64,000 nucleotides of DNA from Pseudoalteromonas undina. Its GTDB lineage: Bacteria; Pseudomonadota; Gammaproteobacteria; Enterobacterales; Alteromonadaceae. The stretch lies in NCBI RefSeq assembly GCF_000238275.3, contig NZ_AHCF03000003.1, positions 868,001 through 932,000 on the forward strand, read 5' to 3'. This document shows positions 1 to 8,782 of this stretch, one piece after another (position 1 is the stretch's first letter; the number at the start of each line of letters is the position of its first letter). The position numbers were made by a program, and so were the translations under genes. The notes beneath the pieces were generated by a model. It had not been told where the DNA came from. It was given only the letters and a program-made list of their open reading frames with translations, and made no database searches.

Positions 1-51
1 TACACGGAATATGTGCGTGTCTACGGCAATGGTCGGCCAGCCAAAATATAA
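1..51 (+). CDS. Possible 3' end of a truncated upstream gene
   Basis: Frame 1 is open from the window edge and gives a tail ending in GNGRPAKI before TAA at 49-51. That stop overlaps an ATG at 51 (TAATG). The ATG opens a frame of only 23 codons, so I do not call a second gene. The family is not recognisable from 16 residues. Confidence 0.3.
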   Translation, partial: YTEYVRVYGNGRPAKI

Positions 52-333
52 TGAACGTAGAACGAAAATACTTACTTTTTCAAGACTGCTTTGAGCGAAA
101 ACCTGTCATTGATATTGAATAATATAAAAGTCAATTGGGTGATCAAACTCTGCTTTGCGCATATATTCACGAAAATGAGCGACGCGCGCATATTGTTCTA
201 TTTAACTTTACTTTAAATTTTGAGAAAACTTAGTGATAGTAATACCTTAGGTAATTTGTTAAAACTATATAAAATAGATAAATGAGCGTTAAGTCGGCAG
301 AAATATGCGCGATGAGCGCACTATTAAATTGTT
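52..333. other. Non-coding leader region before the first cassette gene
   Basis: I see no convincing gene here. The stretch holds the first copy of a leader that recurs upstream of two other orphan genes (conserved core 224-270). It ends in GTTATGC (330-336), which matches an integron core site. The first cassette therefore begins inside this stretch. Confidence 0.5.
224..270 (+). repeat. Dispersed leader repeat, copy 1
   Basis: The core runs from GAAAACTTAGTGATAGTAAT through TTGTTAAAACTATATA. It is nearly identical to 13230-13275 (+) and to the reverse complement of 51202-51243. All three copies lie about 85-110 nt upstream of an unrelated orphan gene. A looser second block follows, with GCGCACTATTAAATT at 314-328. 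Confidence 0.75.
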
Positions 334-354
334 ATGCATCAAGGAAAAGTTACT

Positions 355-1107
355 ATGAATCAACTCGAAGGTTTTGGTTTAGGCCCTTTAGCAAAGACAA
401 AGCTGAACGGGGGGCGTCTAAGTAATATTCCGGCTTACAAATTTTTACACAAAGAAGATCTTCGATATTGGCTGGAAGACAAAACAATTAAGATTGACAG
501 CCTTCTCTCATTTTCAGGACAAGAGAATACAGGTGGTGTTGGTGATCCTTTAGAGATGGAAATTAAAGGAATTTCTGCCTTTGTAGAAAATGTCAACGAT
601 CCGATAACTAGTTTGATAGTTAATAACCTTAGATCGCTAGGAGTTGCTGACTTGAAGTGCGGGAATCGTATTACTATAGAAAACTTTACTACACGGAGGG
701 CAAATCGTTTTATTTACTGCATGTCGAGTAGTATAAATGAAAACTTATATAAAAAATGGCATGAAGTCGAAGGTTATGACTCAATAATAAAGATCAAAGA
801 TATAGCCGCTTTTGTGAAAGCAATTCAGTTTGCTGATTATTATGACCAGCGCTTGCTTGGAGGGAGAGCCATATTTGATTGGGTTGAATATGTTGACATG
901 CCTCCTGACCTATCAGTTGTAGATTTAACTGAATACAAATTTATTAAGGATAAAAACTCGTTTGAGTGGCAAACAGAATTACGCTTTTCTTGGCCAAATG
1001 GTCCCCAAGAAAACAATTTACCTTATTATTTACATATTCCAGATTTATGTGACCACTTAGAAGTAATAGATATACCAAATAGTTGGAAGAATAATAACAA
1101 TGCATAA
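355..1107 (+). CDS. Integron cassette protein of unknown function
   Basis: This is a soluble protein of about 250 residues with no signal peptide or membrane segment. I chose ATG 355 because AAGGA lies 10 nt upstream; the in-frame ATG at 334 falls inside the cassette core site GTTATGC. The layout loosely recalls DUF2971-type proteins: an N-terminal YKFLHKEDLRYWL segment, then a central FIYCMSSSINENLYKKW segment. I cannot confirm membership and assign no function. The stop codon overlaps the R'' box of the downstream attC, which is typical of a cassette ORF. The shared leader repeat lies just upstream and may supply the promoter. Confidence 0.7.
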   Translation: MNQLEGFGLGPLAKTKLNGGRLSNIPAYKFLHKEDLRYWLEDKTIKIDSLLSFSGQENTGGVGDPLEMEIKGISAFVENVNDPITSLIVNNLRSLGVADLKCGNRITIENFTTRRANRFIYCMSSSINENLYKKWHEVEGYDSIIKIKDIAAFVKAIQFADYYDQRLLGGRAIFDWVEYVDMPPDLSVVDLTEYKFIKDKNSFEWQTELRFSWPNGPQENNLPYYLHIPDLCDHLEVIDIPNSWKNNNNA

Positions 1108-1193
1108 CAAGTTGCTTAAACGGAAAAATAACAGTTGGCCATCGCTTCGCGATTATAGCCAACCATTATTTTCCGCTTAGCAAGGCGTTAGCT
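1102..1193 (+). other. Integron attC site 1 (92 bp)
   Basis: The R'' box GCATAAC (1102-1108) is the exact complement of the core GTTATGC at the start of this cassette (330-336), as expected for a circularisable cassette. The R' box is GTTAGCT (1187-1193), preceded by the usual AAGGC. The arms AAACGG/CCGCTT and GTTGGC/GCCAAC can fold into the imperfect hairpin that the integron integrase recognises. Confidence 0.85.
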
Positions 1194-1214
1194 GGCAAAA
1201 GGAAATTGAGGCTT

Positions 1215-1793
1215 ATGTGGACAGAAAAAAGCTTAATTGAAGGTCAATATGTTGCTCTTGAACCTCTTACTTTAGATCATGTTCCGGCATTGATTGAGGC
1301 AGTTAAAGACGGAGAGCATTGGAAGCTATGGTTCGCTAATGTACCAAGCCCAGAAAAGATGCATTGCTATGTCAGTGATGCAATCACTCAGATGCTTCTA
1401 GGTAATATCGCCTATGCGGTGAGAGACAGAGTGACTAATAAGATAGTAGGGTCGACTCGTTACTATGGAGTTGAGGATTCAAATAAACGGGCTTTGATTG
1501 GTTATACTTGGTATGCAAATTCGGCTAGGGGAACTCTGATAAATACAGAGTGTAAATATCTTCTCCTCAAACAGTTATTTGAGAGGTACGAGGCAATTGC
1601 AGTAGAGTTTCGAACTCATGTTTGCAATACAGCTTCTCGAAAAGCTATTGAACGGCTAGGTGCAAATCAAGACGGTATTTTACGCAACCATCAAATACTA
1701 AAGGATGGTTCTGTAAGGGACACGGTTGTTTATTCAATTATTGATTCAGAGTGGTCTGAAATTAAGCAAGGGTTGCTAAAAAAGCTCTGCTAA
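1215..1793 (+). CDS. GNAT acetyltransferase (RimJ/RimL-like), integron cassette
   Basis: A protein of about 192 residues of the RimJ/RimL-like GNAT type, which transfers acetyl from acetyl-CoA to an amino group; the substrate is unknown. Family features are the N-terminal ALEPLTLDHVPALIEA, the central strand NIAYAVRDRVTNKIVGSTRYY and the C-terminal VCNTASRKAIERLGANQDGI. The AKIG/RG loop is altered here to ANSARGT. ATG 1215 sits 11 nt after AAGGA; TTG 1206 is an alternative. The gene lies between two attC sites, so it is a mobile cassette. Acetyltransferases are frequent cassette cargo. Confidence 0.8.
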   Translation: MWTEKSLIEGQYVALEPLTLDHVPALIEAVKDGEHWKLWFANVPSPEKMHCYVSDAITQMLLGNIAYAVRDRVTNKIVGSTRYYGVEDSNKRALIGYTWYANSARGTLINTECKYLLLKQLFERYEAIAVEFRTHVCNTASRKAIERLGANQDGILRNHQILKDGSVRDTVVYSIIDSEWSEIKQGLLKKLC

Positions 1794-1913
1794 CAAAGCG
1801 TTTAAGGCAGATTAGCAACGCGCGGTAATTTCGGTTTGGTTGAGTTTTTGTGTTTCTGGTGGCAAGGTTAAGTTTCGTATCAGCGTTGCTCACTACTTAA
1901 CGCGGCGTTACCA
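1788..1913 (+). other. Integron attC site 2 (126 bp, VCR-like)
   Basis: The R'' box TGCTAAC (1788-1794) nearly complements the preceding core GTTAGCT (6 of 7). The R' box GTTACCA (1907-1913) follows CGCGGC. Length and internal symmetry (GCAACGCG near the start, CAGCGTTGCTC near the end) resemble the long VCR-type attC of Vibrio and Pseudoalteromonas. No further cassette gene follows. Confidence 0.85.
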
Positions 1914-1915
1914 CT

Positions 1916-1970
1916 GTCTGCAAATGGCACTTAGCTGAACTTCGCCAAAGAGCTACAAGCAAACATTGAG
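1916..1970 (+). repeat. Dispersed non-coding repeat, copy A
   Basis: The stretch contains CTGCAAATGGCAC, GAACTTCGCCAAAGAGC and GCAAACATTGA. It matches 14235-14290 at most positions, and a fragment (GCGAGAAGCAGAC) occurs near 11029. The repeats flank the copper/integrase/TIR region and have no coding character. Confidence 0.6.
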
Positions 1971-1986
1971 TTATTGGTTTTAATAA

Positions 1987-3393
1987 TTAGCTTTTAACTA
2001 AATTTAAATAAACTTTAAAGCTGGTAGTTTGATTATTTGAACTGACCTCTATATCTCCACCGTTTGCTTGCGCTAGAGCTTTAACTATTGCAAGCCCTAA
2101 ACCTGCTCCGTCACTGTGTCGTTGCCGCGACTTATCAGGTCGATAAAAGCGGTCAAATAAATAAGGTAAATGCTCAGAAGGTATTCTCTCCCCTGTATTA
2201 ATCACTGAAATGCATATTTTTTCAGCGGTGGTCATTTCACTGTTTACAGTGATTGATGAGCCTTTTGGAGCGTACCTAATTGCATTGGATAGTAAGTTTG
2301 ATAATAATTGACGAAAGTGTAATTTGTCACAATAAAAACAAAGGTTTTGACCTTTTTTATTAAATGCAATCAATGAGTCTTCAGCCAAAGCGTCAAAATA
2401 CTCAAATAACACTTCAATTTCATCATGGCTTTTTAGAGTGTTTTGAACTGGTTTAATTAGCCCGTTTTGAGTTTTGGCGAGCCAAAGCATATCACTAACC
2501 ATTTTCGTTAATCGCTCGAGTTCTTCTAAGTTAGAAAATAATAATTCTTGATACTCTTCCAACTGCCTTTTTTTAGATAATCCAACCTGTGTTTGAGTAA
2601 TTATATTCGTTAGTGGAGTTCGTAGTTCATGAGCAATATCACTAGAAAAATTTGATAAGCGAATAAATTCACCCTGGAGCCTGTCGAGCATTGAGTTAAA
2701 CGACTGCACCATATTAACAAGCTCAATAGGCACTTTATTTTCATCGAGCCTTACATCCATTTTATTAGTTTGGATATCGTGTATTTTCTGACTTAAACCT
2801 CGTAAAGGGTTTAATCCTTGATGTACAGCAAACCAAGCCACCAATGAAATGAGTACCGCTGAGCCAAACATAATGGCCCAAAGGCTTTGTTGAAATTGAT
2901 TGAGAAAGTGTAAATGAAAGCTCATGTCTATCGCTGTAGTAATTTTGTATTGCTGTTGCTCAGTACTTAAATTACTCACCAGAGCTCGGTAGGTGTGGGT
3001 ATCATTTTGCCATGAGGTAATGTTGTTACGGTTAAAGCCAGTTGAAGCCTTAGCACTCATTACAAAATCACTAAAATCTCGTTCAGAGCTTTGAAAAATG
3101 AGATCTCCTTTTGCGGTATTTACCTGATAGTAAACACCGTGATGACCCGCTACAGCGTTAGATAATTCATTTTTAAATTTCAGGTTTGATTTATAGTGTT
3201 GTCTTAAAACTAATTCAATAGATTGATTAATAACATGCAGTTCACTACTATCTTGCTGGAAAAAATGATGTTTTATCGAACTATTTATTAAGGTGGCAAC
3301 TAAAGTTAAGCACGCAATAACGGTTACAGCCACAAACAACACAACACGCATCGTAAGTGATAAAGGCCGTGACTTAATAGCCATCAGTTTCAA
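1987..3393 (-). CDS. copS: Copper-type sensor histidine kinase (CopS/CusS-like)
   Basis: A 468-residue inner-membrane kinase that should sense periplasmic copper and phosphorylate the adjacent regulator. One membrane segment lies at about residues 16-37, a periplasmic domain at about 38-170 and a second membrane segment at about 171-192. A HAMP linker follows, then the H-box [12 protein letters not shown] with His255, and the ATPase boxes ending in [12 protein letters not shown] and [12 protein letters not shown]. The start overlaps the regulator's end by 20 nt, so the pair is co-transcribed, divergently from copA. Silver or other cations could also be sensed. Length and order fit the heavy-metal sensor kinase family (TIGR01386 type). 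Confidence 0.85.
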   Translation of the reverse strand: MKLMAIKSRPLSLTMRVVLFVAVTVIACLTLVATLINSSIKHHFFQQDSSELHVINQSIELVLRQHYKSNLKFKNELSNAVAGHHGVYYQVNTAKGDLIFQSSERDFSDFVMSAKASTGFNRNNITSWQNDTHTYRALVSNLSTEQQQYKITTAIDMSFHLHFLNQFQQSLWAIMFGSAVLISLVAWFAVHQGLNPLRGLSQKIHDIQTNKMDVRLDENKVPIELVNMVQSFNSMLDRLQGEFIRLSNFSSDIAHELRTPLTNIITQTQVGLSKKRQLEEYQELLFSNLEELERLTKMVSDMLWLAKTQNGLIKPVQNTLKSHDEIEVLFEYFDALAEDSLIAFNKKGQNLCFYCDKLHFRQLLSNLLSNAIRYAPKGSSITVNSEMTTAEKICISVINTGERIPSEHLPYLFDRFYRPDKSRQRHSDGAGLGLAIVKALAQANGGDIEVSSNNQTTSFKVYLNLVKS

Positions 3394-4060
3394 CCTCTAA
3401 TTTATAGCCCATACCGCGAACTGTATGAATTAATTTAATAGTAAAGTCATCATCAACTTTTGCTCTTAGCCTACGAATGGCAACATCAATCACATTGGTG
3501 TCGCTATCAAAATTCATATCCCATACTTGAGAAGCAATTAACGAACGTGGCAGTACTTCACCTTCGCGCCGTAACAATAGTTCAAGTAAGCTAAACTCTT
3601 TATTACTCAATAAAATACGCTTGCCTGCACGTTGTATTTTTCGCTTTGGAATATCCATTTCTAAATCAGCAACGATCAGTATATCGTCAACTGTTTGTAC
3701 TGCACCACGGCGAATAAGAGTGCGTACTCTTGCTAAAACTTCAGCAAAAGCAAAAGGCTTTATTAAATAGTCATCAGCACCAAGTTCGAGCCCCTTTACT
3801 CTATCGTCTATGCTATCGCGAGCAGATAAAAATAGTACTGGGGTTTTGTTATCTGCTTCACGTAGCGACTGTAAAATTTTCCAACCGGATACGTCAGGTA
3901 ACATGACATCAAGTATTATTACATCAAATAATTCGGTCATTGCTAGGTGATGACCGTCAAGACCATTGCGCGCCAAAGAAACCTGAAAACCAGCTTCACT
4001 TAGTCCCTGTTTTAAATAATCTCCCGTTTTTGCTTCATCTTCAACAACTAATAAGCGCAT
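3374..4060 (-). CDS. copR: Copper-type response regulator (CopR/CusR-like)
   Basis: A 228-residue OmpR-family regulator. The receiver domain covers about residues 1-115, with phospho-acceptor Asp51 in [14 protein letters not shown] and Lys in [14 protein letters not shown]. The C-terminal winged helix includes [16 protein letters not shown] and the recognition segment [15 protein letters not shown]. It is the first gene of the leftward copRS unit and lies about 70 nt from a concentric palindrome at 4126-4171, its probable operator for both divergent units. Confidence 0.88.
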   Translation of the reverse strand: MRLLVVEDEAKTGDYLKQGLSEAGFQVSLARNGLDGHHLAMTELFDVIILDVMLPDVSGWKILQSLREADNKTPVLFLSARDSIDDRVKGLELGADDYLIKPFAFAEVLARVRTLIRRGAVQTVDDILIVADLEMDIPKRKIQRAGKRILLSNKEFSLLELLLRREGEVLPRSLIASQVWDMNFDSDTNVIDVAIRRLRAKVDDDFTIKLIHTVRGMGYKLEVETDGY

Positions 4061-4125
4061 ACAATTCCTTCATTAAAGTCCTAACAACTACCTCTGCAAA
4101 TATTATGCAGTATCTGTCACTACAG

Positions 4126-4171
4126 CAACATGACACCAAGATTACAACTTTGTAATGTTCGCGTCATGTTG
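4126..4171. promoter_or_regulatory. Concentric palindrome, probable CopR operator
   Basis: The inner dyad ATTACAACTTTGTAAT (4141-4156) has perfect 7-bp arms. The outer arms CAACATGAC (4126-4134) and GTCATGTTG (4163-4171) are perfect 9-bp arms with exactly the same centre (4148.5). The site lies between divergent copR and copA. TTACA/TGTAA dyads are the usual CopR/CusR-type target. Binding is inferred. Confidence 0.7.
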
Positions 4172-4226
4172 AAAACAGGTCTATTTTCTATACTCAATAC
4201 ATATTCTGCTATGAAGGAGTAAGGAA

Positions 4227-6050
4227 ATGGGGTTTAAAAAGTCATCACAACAGGTTAGCACACCACGAAGACGATTTGTTCAAGGCTTAATTGCAGGAGG
4301 TGTACTTGCTGCTTTTCCGAGTGTATTACATGCTGCATCATCTTTAGTAGCAGGAACAATAACAGGCACTGTGCCCGAACTTAGCGGCGAAGTAATTGAT
4401 CTGGTTATAGATGAATCGCCGGTTAACTTTACTGGCGTAGTACGTATGGCGACAACTATCAATGGATCTATACCCGCTCCTACCTTGCGCCTCAAAGAAG
4501 GCGATGACGTTACTATTAGAGTAACAAATAAGTTATCAGTACCGAGTTCAATTCATTGGCATGGCATTATTTTACCGTATCAAATGGATGGCGTACCAGG
4601 TATCAGCTTTAAAGGCATTATGCCGGGCGAAACCTTTGTTTATAAATTTAAACTGCAACAAAGCGGTACATATTGGTATCACTCACATAGTGGCTTTCAA
4701 GAAATGACAGGCATGTACGGTGCATTAATTATTGAACCGCGAGAAAACGATATTATTAGTGCAGATAACGAGCATGTTATTCAATTATCTGATTGGACTG
4801 ATGATGACCCAATGGCGCTGTTCCGTAAATTAAAAGTACAGAGTGATGTATTTAATTTCAATCAACCCACTGTCCCAGAGTTTTTCGATGACGTTTCAAG
4901 CAGCAGTATTTCAAATGCTCTACAGCGCCGAAAAATGTGGAATCAGATGCGAATGAATCCTACAGATTTAGCTGATTTATCTGCATCAGCAATGACTTTT
5001 TTAATGAACGGTAGTACTCCAATGGCAAACTGGCGTGGATTATTTAAAGTCGGTGAAAAGCTTAGGTTAAGGTTTATTAATGGCTCTAGTAATAGCTTTT
5101 TTGACGTGCGTATCCCCGAGTTAAAACTAACGGTTGTACAAGCAGATGGGCAAAACGTTGAACCAGTGACAGTTGATGAATTTAGATTCGGCCCTGGTGA
5201 AACCTACGACGTAATTGTTGAGCCTAAAAATGATGCCTATACGATTTTTGCTCAAAGTATGGATCGCTCTGGTTACGCAAAAGGAACTTTATCAAGCTCG
5301 CCTAATATTGATGCGCCAGTACCTGCACTTGACCCTGTTGAATGGTTAACGATGACCGATATGATGGGCAATATGACCCACGGCGGTGAGCACTCTGCAA
5401 TGGCTGGTATGGCAGGCATGTCAGGTATGAACTCTAAAGAAATGGATCATAGCGCTATGGGCCACGGTGCAATGGCGATGGATCATAGCAAACATGGTAT
5501 GTCTGAAAACCCATTAGCGGTTGCCAGCTCTAAAGTGCGTCATGCAAAAACGGAGTATGGAGCTTCAGTTGATATGCGCGTTGATATGCCTAGAACAAAT
5601 CTTGATGATCCTGGTATTGGTTTACGTAAAAATGGTCGTCGTGTTTTAACACTTGCAGATTTACACTCACTTGAAGGGATCACTAACCAGCAAGAGCCAG
5701 AAGCTGAAATTGAGCTGCATTTAACCGGAAACATGGAGCGTTATAGCTGGTCATTTGATGGCTTAGAATTTGGTAAAAGCACGCCAGTGCATATGAAGCA
5801 TAACCAACGTTTAAGAGTTATTTTACAAAACGATACCATGATGACGCACCCTATGCATTTGCATGGTATGTGGAGTGATTTAGAAAACGAGCAAGGTGAT
5901 GTGCAAGTGCGACGTCATACGATACCTGTTCAACCCGCACAAAGAATCAGCTTTTTAACCACCCCTCACGATGTAGGTCGCTGGGCTTGGCATTGCCATT
6001 TATTATTCCATATGGATGCCGGTATGTTTAGAGAGGTAGTCGTATCATGA
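4227..6050 (+). CDS. copA: Periplasmic multicopper oxidase CopA/PcoA
   Basis: A 607-residue cuproxidase-type protein of copper resistance. It oxidises or binds periplasmic Cu(I). The N-terminus has a Tat signal with twin arginines in TPRRRFVQG and a hydrophobic run ending near residue 36, so export occurs folded. Copper-ligand motifs are HWHG (residues 110-113), YWYHSHSGFQ (about 157), HPMHLHG (about 547) and WAWHCHLLFHMDAGM (near the end). Between them is a Met/His-rich stretch (MAGMAGMSGMNSKEMDHSAM) typical of CopA. ATG 4227 follows AAGGAG. It overlaps copB by 4 nt and heads the rightward operon. Confidence 0.95.
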   Translation: MGFKKSSQQVSTPRRRFVQGLIAGGVLAAFPSVLHAASSLVAGTITGTVPELSGEVIDLVIDESPVNFTGVVRMATTINGSIPAPTLRLKEGDDVTIRVTNKLSVPSSIHWHGIILPYQMDGVPGISFKGIMPGETFVYKFKLQQSGTYWYHSHSGFQEMTGMYGALIIEPRENDIISADNEHVIQLSDWTDDDPMALFRKLKVQSDVFNFNQPTVPEFFDDVSSSSISNALQRRKMWNQMRMNPTDLADLSASAMTFLMNGSTPMANWRGLFKVGEKLRLRFINGSSNSFFDVRIPELKLTVVQADGQNVEPVTVDEFRFGPGETYDVIVEPKNDAYTIFAQSMDRSGYAKGTLSSSPNIDAPVPALDPVEWLTMTDMMGNMTHGGEHSAMAGMAGMSGMNSKEMDHSAMGHGAMAMDHSKHGMSENPLAVASSKVRHAKTEYGASVDMRVDMPRTNLDDPGIGLRKNGRRVLTLADLHSLEGITNQQEPEAEIELHLTGNMERYSWSFDGLEFGKSTPVHMKHNQRLRVILQNDTMMTHPMHLHGMWSDLENEQGDVQVRRHTIPVQPAQRISFLTTPHDVGRWAWHCHLLFHMDAGMFREVVVS

Positions 6051-6910
6051 AACAATTAAAACTATCTAAATCATTAGGTTTATTAATGTTAACAGGGGCT
6101 TCATTAATTAGTTTCCCTTTATTAGCGCAAAGTGAAATGGCACAAATGAATAGCGCTAAGATGCAACCACAAGGAGGAAGTGCACCTAAAGATGCAAGAG
6201 ACCCCCATGCTTACTCTGCGGGAACAACTTTAACAGAAGGCCCATATGCGCTTGAGGGCAATGAGCGATTAACACTCGCTGATGAGCATCCATTTTACGC
6301 ATTACTAGGCGATCGTCTTGAATATAACGAGCAAGCAAACGCAGGTGTATTTGACTTACAAGCATGGTACGGCACTACCTTTGATCGATTGGTAATTAAA
6401 ACCGAGGGTGATTTCAGCGAAGGAAGTATTGAAGAAAACCAAACCGATATTTTATGGGGTCACGCCGTATCAGCATATTGGGATACTCAAGCAGGTGTTC
6501 GTCTTGATTACAATAAAGAAGGTGAAAATCGGCAATGGTTGGCTTTTGGCTTACAAGGTTTAGCCCCTTATTGGTTTGAACTTGATATGACAGCATACGT
6601 AGGTGAGCGAGGCAATACCGCATTTACGTTAGAGGCAGAGTACGAACTATTACTCACGCAAAAGCTAATTATACAACCGCGAGCCGAAATTACACTTTAT
6701 GGCAAAAACGATAAACAAAACGAACTTGGAAGTGGCCTATCAAGCAGCGCGATTGGCTTTAGGGTTCGTTATGAATTTACACGCCAGTTTGCGCCCTATA
6801 TTGGCGTTGAATGGAGCAATAAATTTGGCAATACCGCCGACTATGCCACATCAAGTGGACAAAGTAGCAACAACACCGCATTTGTTACGGGTATTAAATT
6901 TTGGTTTTAA
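6047..6910 (+). CDS. copB: Outer-membrane copper resistance protein CopB
   Basis: A 287-residue outer-membrane protein partnering CopA. A signal peptide ends near ISFPLLAQ. A short Met-containing segment (MAQMNSAKMQ) follows, much reduced compared with the long Met-rich region of Pseudomonas CopB. The rest is a beta-barrel of the CopB family, with alternating strands such as YWDTQAGVRLDYN, GFRVRYEFTRQFAPYIGVEW and a terminal aromatic residue (GIKFWF). ATGA overlap with copA implies translational coupling. Confidence 0.9.
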   Translation: MKQLKLSKSLGLLMLTGASLISFPLLAQSEMAQMNSAKMQPQGGSAPKDARDPHAYSAGTTLTEGPYALEGNERLTLADEHPFYALLGDRLEYNEQANAGVFDLQAWYGTTFDRLVIKTEGDFSEGSIEENQTDILWGHAVSAYWDTQAGVRLDYNKEGENRQWLAFGLQGLAPYWFELDMTAYVGERGNTAFTLEAEYELLLTQKLIIQPRAEITLYGKNDKQNELGSGLSSSAIGFRVRYEFTRQFAPYIGVEWSNKFGNTADYATSSGQSSNNTAFVTGIKFWF

Positions 6911-6932
6911 TCATTTTAAATAAGAGGTAATT

Positions 6933-7340
6933 ATGAAGTTTTTTAATTCTGCAGTAGCTATTTTAGGTTTAGTACTTACATTTTCCGCATCAGCGCATAT
7001 ATCACTCAAGCAATCAACACCTGCGCAAGAAGCCATGTTAATGAAAAGCCCAGAGCAACTTTCGTTAACTTTTGGTGGTGAAGTAAGGCTAGCAAAAGTC
7101 ATCATCAAAGATGAAAAAAATAAATCAATAAACTTTGATTTCAAACCAAGCTCTACCCCAAGCACAGACTTTAGTTGGTCATTGCCGAGCTTAGTCCAAG
7201 GCACTTACACGGTTAAATGGACAGCACTGGGTGGTGATGGACATAAAATGACCGACACGTTTAGATTTATGGTACACAAAAGTGAATCGCATAAGATGAT
7301 GCAAGTACAATCTAATACCCACAGCAAACATAATCATTAA
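6933..7340 (+). CDS. copC: Periplasmic copper chaperone CopC
   Basis: A 135-residue CopC/YobA-type beta-sandwich copper carrier. The Sec signal ends at SASA. Mature His1 begins HISLKQSTPAQEAML, and this N-terminal His is the conserved Cu(II) ligand. The family core KVIIKDEKNKS...YTVKWTALGGDGHKMTDTFRFMV is present. The tail HKMMQVQSNTHSKHNH is rich in His and Met. It follows copB by 22 nt and precedes copD by 11 nt, matching the usual copABCD order. Confidence 0.92.
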   Translation: MKFFNSAVAILGLVLTFSASAHISLKQSTPAQEAMLMKSPEQLSLTFGGEVRLAKVIIKDEKNKSINFDFKPSSTPSTDFSWSLPSLVQGTYTVKWTALGGDGHKMTDTFRFMVHKSESHKMMQVQSNTHSKHNH

Positions 7341-7351
7341 GTAGCAACATA

Positions 7352-8260
7352 ATGCAATTAAGTGAATGGTCAGTACTCTTACTATTATTAAAACTAGCAA
7401 GCTATATCGCAATTTCAGGGCTTGCGGGCACTTTATTAATGCGCTTTATGTGTGGCAACAGCAATGTTGCAGGGCATCACTTAATTAGCTTTTATCAGTT
7501 CTTAAAACGTTGGCAAATTACGTGTGTAGTTACAGGTAGTATTGCTGCACTTTTACAAGTACCAATAGAAGCTGGAGCAATGGCTGAATCAGGCTTTATG
7601 GGAATGTTTGACCCCTTTATGCTTGAAATTGTTTGGCAATCAGTCATAGGTGACCAAGCAACGTTTAGAATACCAGCGCTTATTATTGCTCTAATTAGCG
7701 CATGTATGTGGAGTGTGGAATCAGATGATAACGTAGCAGGTTATAAAAACGTTGCCGTTATACTAATCATGCTTGGGTTTATCGCTTATAGCTTCACTTT
7801 TACTGGGCACAGTGCAAATGAAAATGGGTTAGTGAAAAGTATTTTAACCTTTCACCTTATTGCCATTGCGAGCTGGTTAGGGTCATTGTGGCCGCTTTAC
7901 AAAAGCTGCACTTTACTACCTACCAGTGAAGTAAAGCGGTTAATGCATTACTTTGGTCAACTCGCTATTGTTATTGTATTTGTACTACTTATTTCGGGCT
8001 TAACTCTGCTCCTGCAGTACCTAGAGTCATTTTCTGCATTGTTTACATCAAATTATGGGCAACTAATTTTATTAAAGCTGTTACTCGTCAGCGCGATGCT
8101 GTTACTAGGTGCATGGCATAAGCTTTTTTTAGTCCCGCAAATCACTCAACAACACCATATAAGTATATTAAAACGCTCGATCACTGTTGAAATATTAATT
8201 GCCCTATTTGTACTTATTACAACAAGTGTATTTACAACACTTGTTGGTCCGCCTATTTAA
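7352..8260 (+). CDS. copD: Inner-membrane copper protein CopD
   Basis: A 302-residue integral membrane protein of the CopD/PcoD family, with about eight hydrophobic helices from LLLLKLASYIAISGLAGTLLM to ILIALFVLITTSVFTTLVGPPI. Conserved family pieces include the HLIAIASWLGSLWPL helix and the LLLVSAMLLLGAWHKLFLVP segment. It is thought to import copper together with CopC. The ORF sits immediately behind copC in the same operon. Length is close to PcoD (about 309). Confidence 0.88.
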   Translation: MQLSEWSVLLLLLKLASYIAISGLAGTLLMRFMCGNSNVAGHHLISFYQFLKRWQITCVVTGSIAALLQVPIEAGAMAESGFMGMFDPFMLEIVWQSVIGDQATFRIPALIIALISACMWSVESDDNVAGYKNVAVILIMLGFIAYSFTFTGHSANENGLVKSILTFHLIAIASWLGSLWPLYKSCTLLPTSEVKRLMHYFGQLAIVIVFVLLISGLTLLLQYLESFSALFTSNYGQLILLKLLLVSAMLLLGAWHKLFLVPQITQQHHISILKRSITVEILIALFVLITTSVFTTLVGPPI

Positions 8261-8283
8261 CGATTAATAAAAAAGGAAAATGT

Positions 8284-8772
8284 ATGTTAATTAAATCCTC
8301 TAATTTAAAAATTTTATTGCTACTAATTTTTAGCGCTGTTAGTTCTTTTGCTGTGAACGCACACACCCATGAAGAGCACACAAAAAAAGGCTGGGTCTTT
8401 GTTAATGTTGATAGCGAAGCTGCAAAGGCAGTTAGCTTATTTCATGCATCCCTAAAACAAGGCGATGCCAAAGGTGCCCGTAAATTACTGGCCGACGATG
8501 TCGTCATTTTTGAAGGCGGAATTGTTGAGCGTTCTGCAGATGTATACGCGAACCATCATATGATAGCGGATATGAAATTCTTAAGTGCAGTTGATAGTGA
8601 ACTGCTAGAGCATCAAGTTCACACAAATGGAGACATAGCTTACTCAATTTCAAGAAGTAAAACTCAAGGAAAGTATAAAGGGAAAGATATTAAGTCTACG
8701 GGAATGGAATCAATCACATTAAAAAACACCGATAAAGGTTGGAAAATCACTCATATTCACTGGTCTAATTAA
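8284..8772 (+). CDS. Exported NTF2/SnoaL-like protein of the copper operon
   Basis: A 162-residue exported protein: signal peptide to about residue 26 (AVSSFAVNA), then HTHEEHTKKGW. The remainder resembles the DUF4440/SnoaL-like NTF2 fold: AVSLFHASLKQGDAKGARKLL, then DVVIFEGGIVERSADVYANHH, ending GWKITHIHWS. Such proteins are small periplasmic cone-shaped domains of unclear activity. Close spacing to copD and the next gene puts it in the cop operon. A copper-binding role is only inferred from location and the His-containing N-terminus. Confidence 0.75.
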   Translation: MLIKSSNLKILLLLIFSAVSSFAVNAHTHEEHTKKGWVFVNVDSEAAKAVSLFHASLKQGDAKGARKLLADDVVIFEGGIVERSADVYANHHMIADMKFLSAVDSELLEHQVHTNGDIAYSISRSKTQGKYKGKDIKSTGMESITLKNTDKGWKITHIHWSN

Positions 8773-8782
8773 GGAGTTAACA

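Noticed and set aside
1907..1986. A third integron cassette after attC2
   Set aside because: No R'' box complementary to GTTACCA and no cassette ORF follow; the copper block begins instead.
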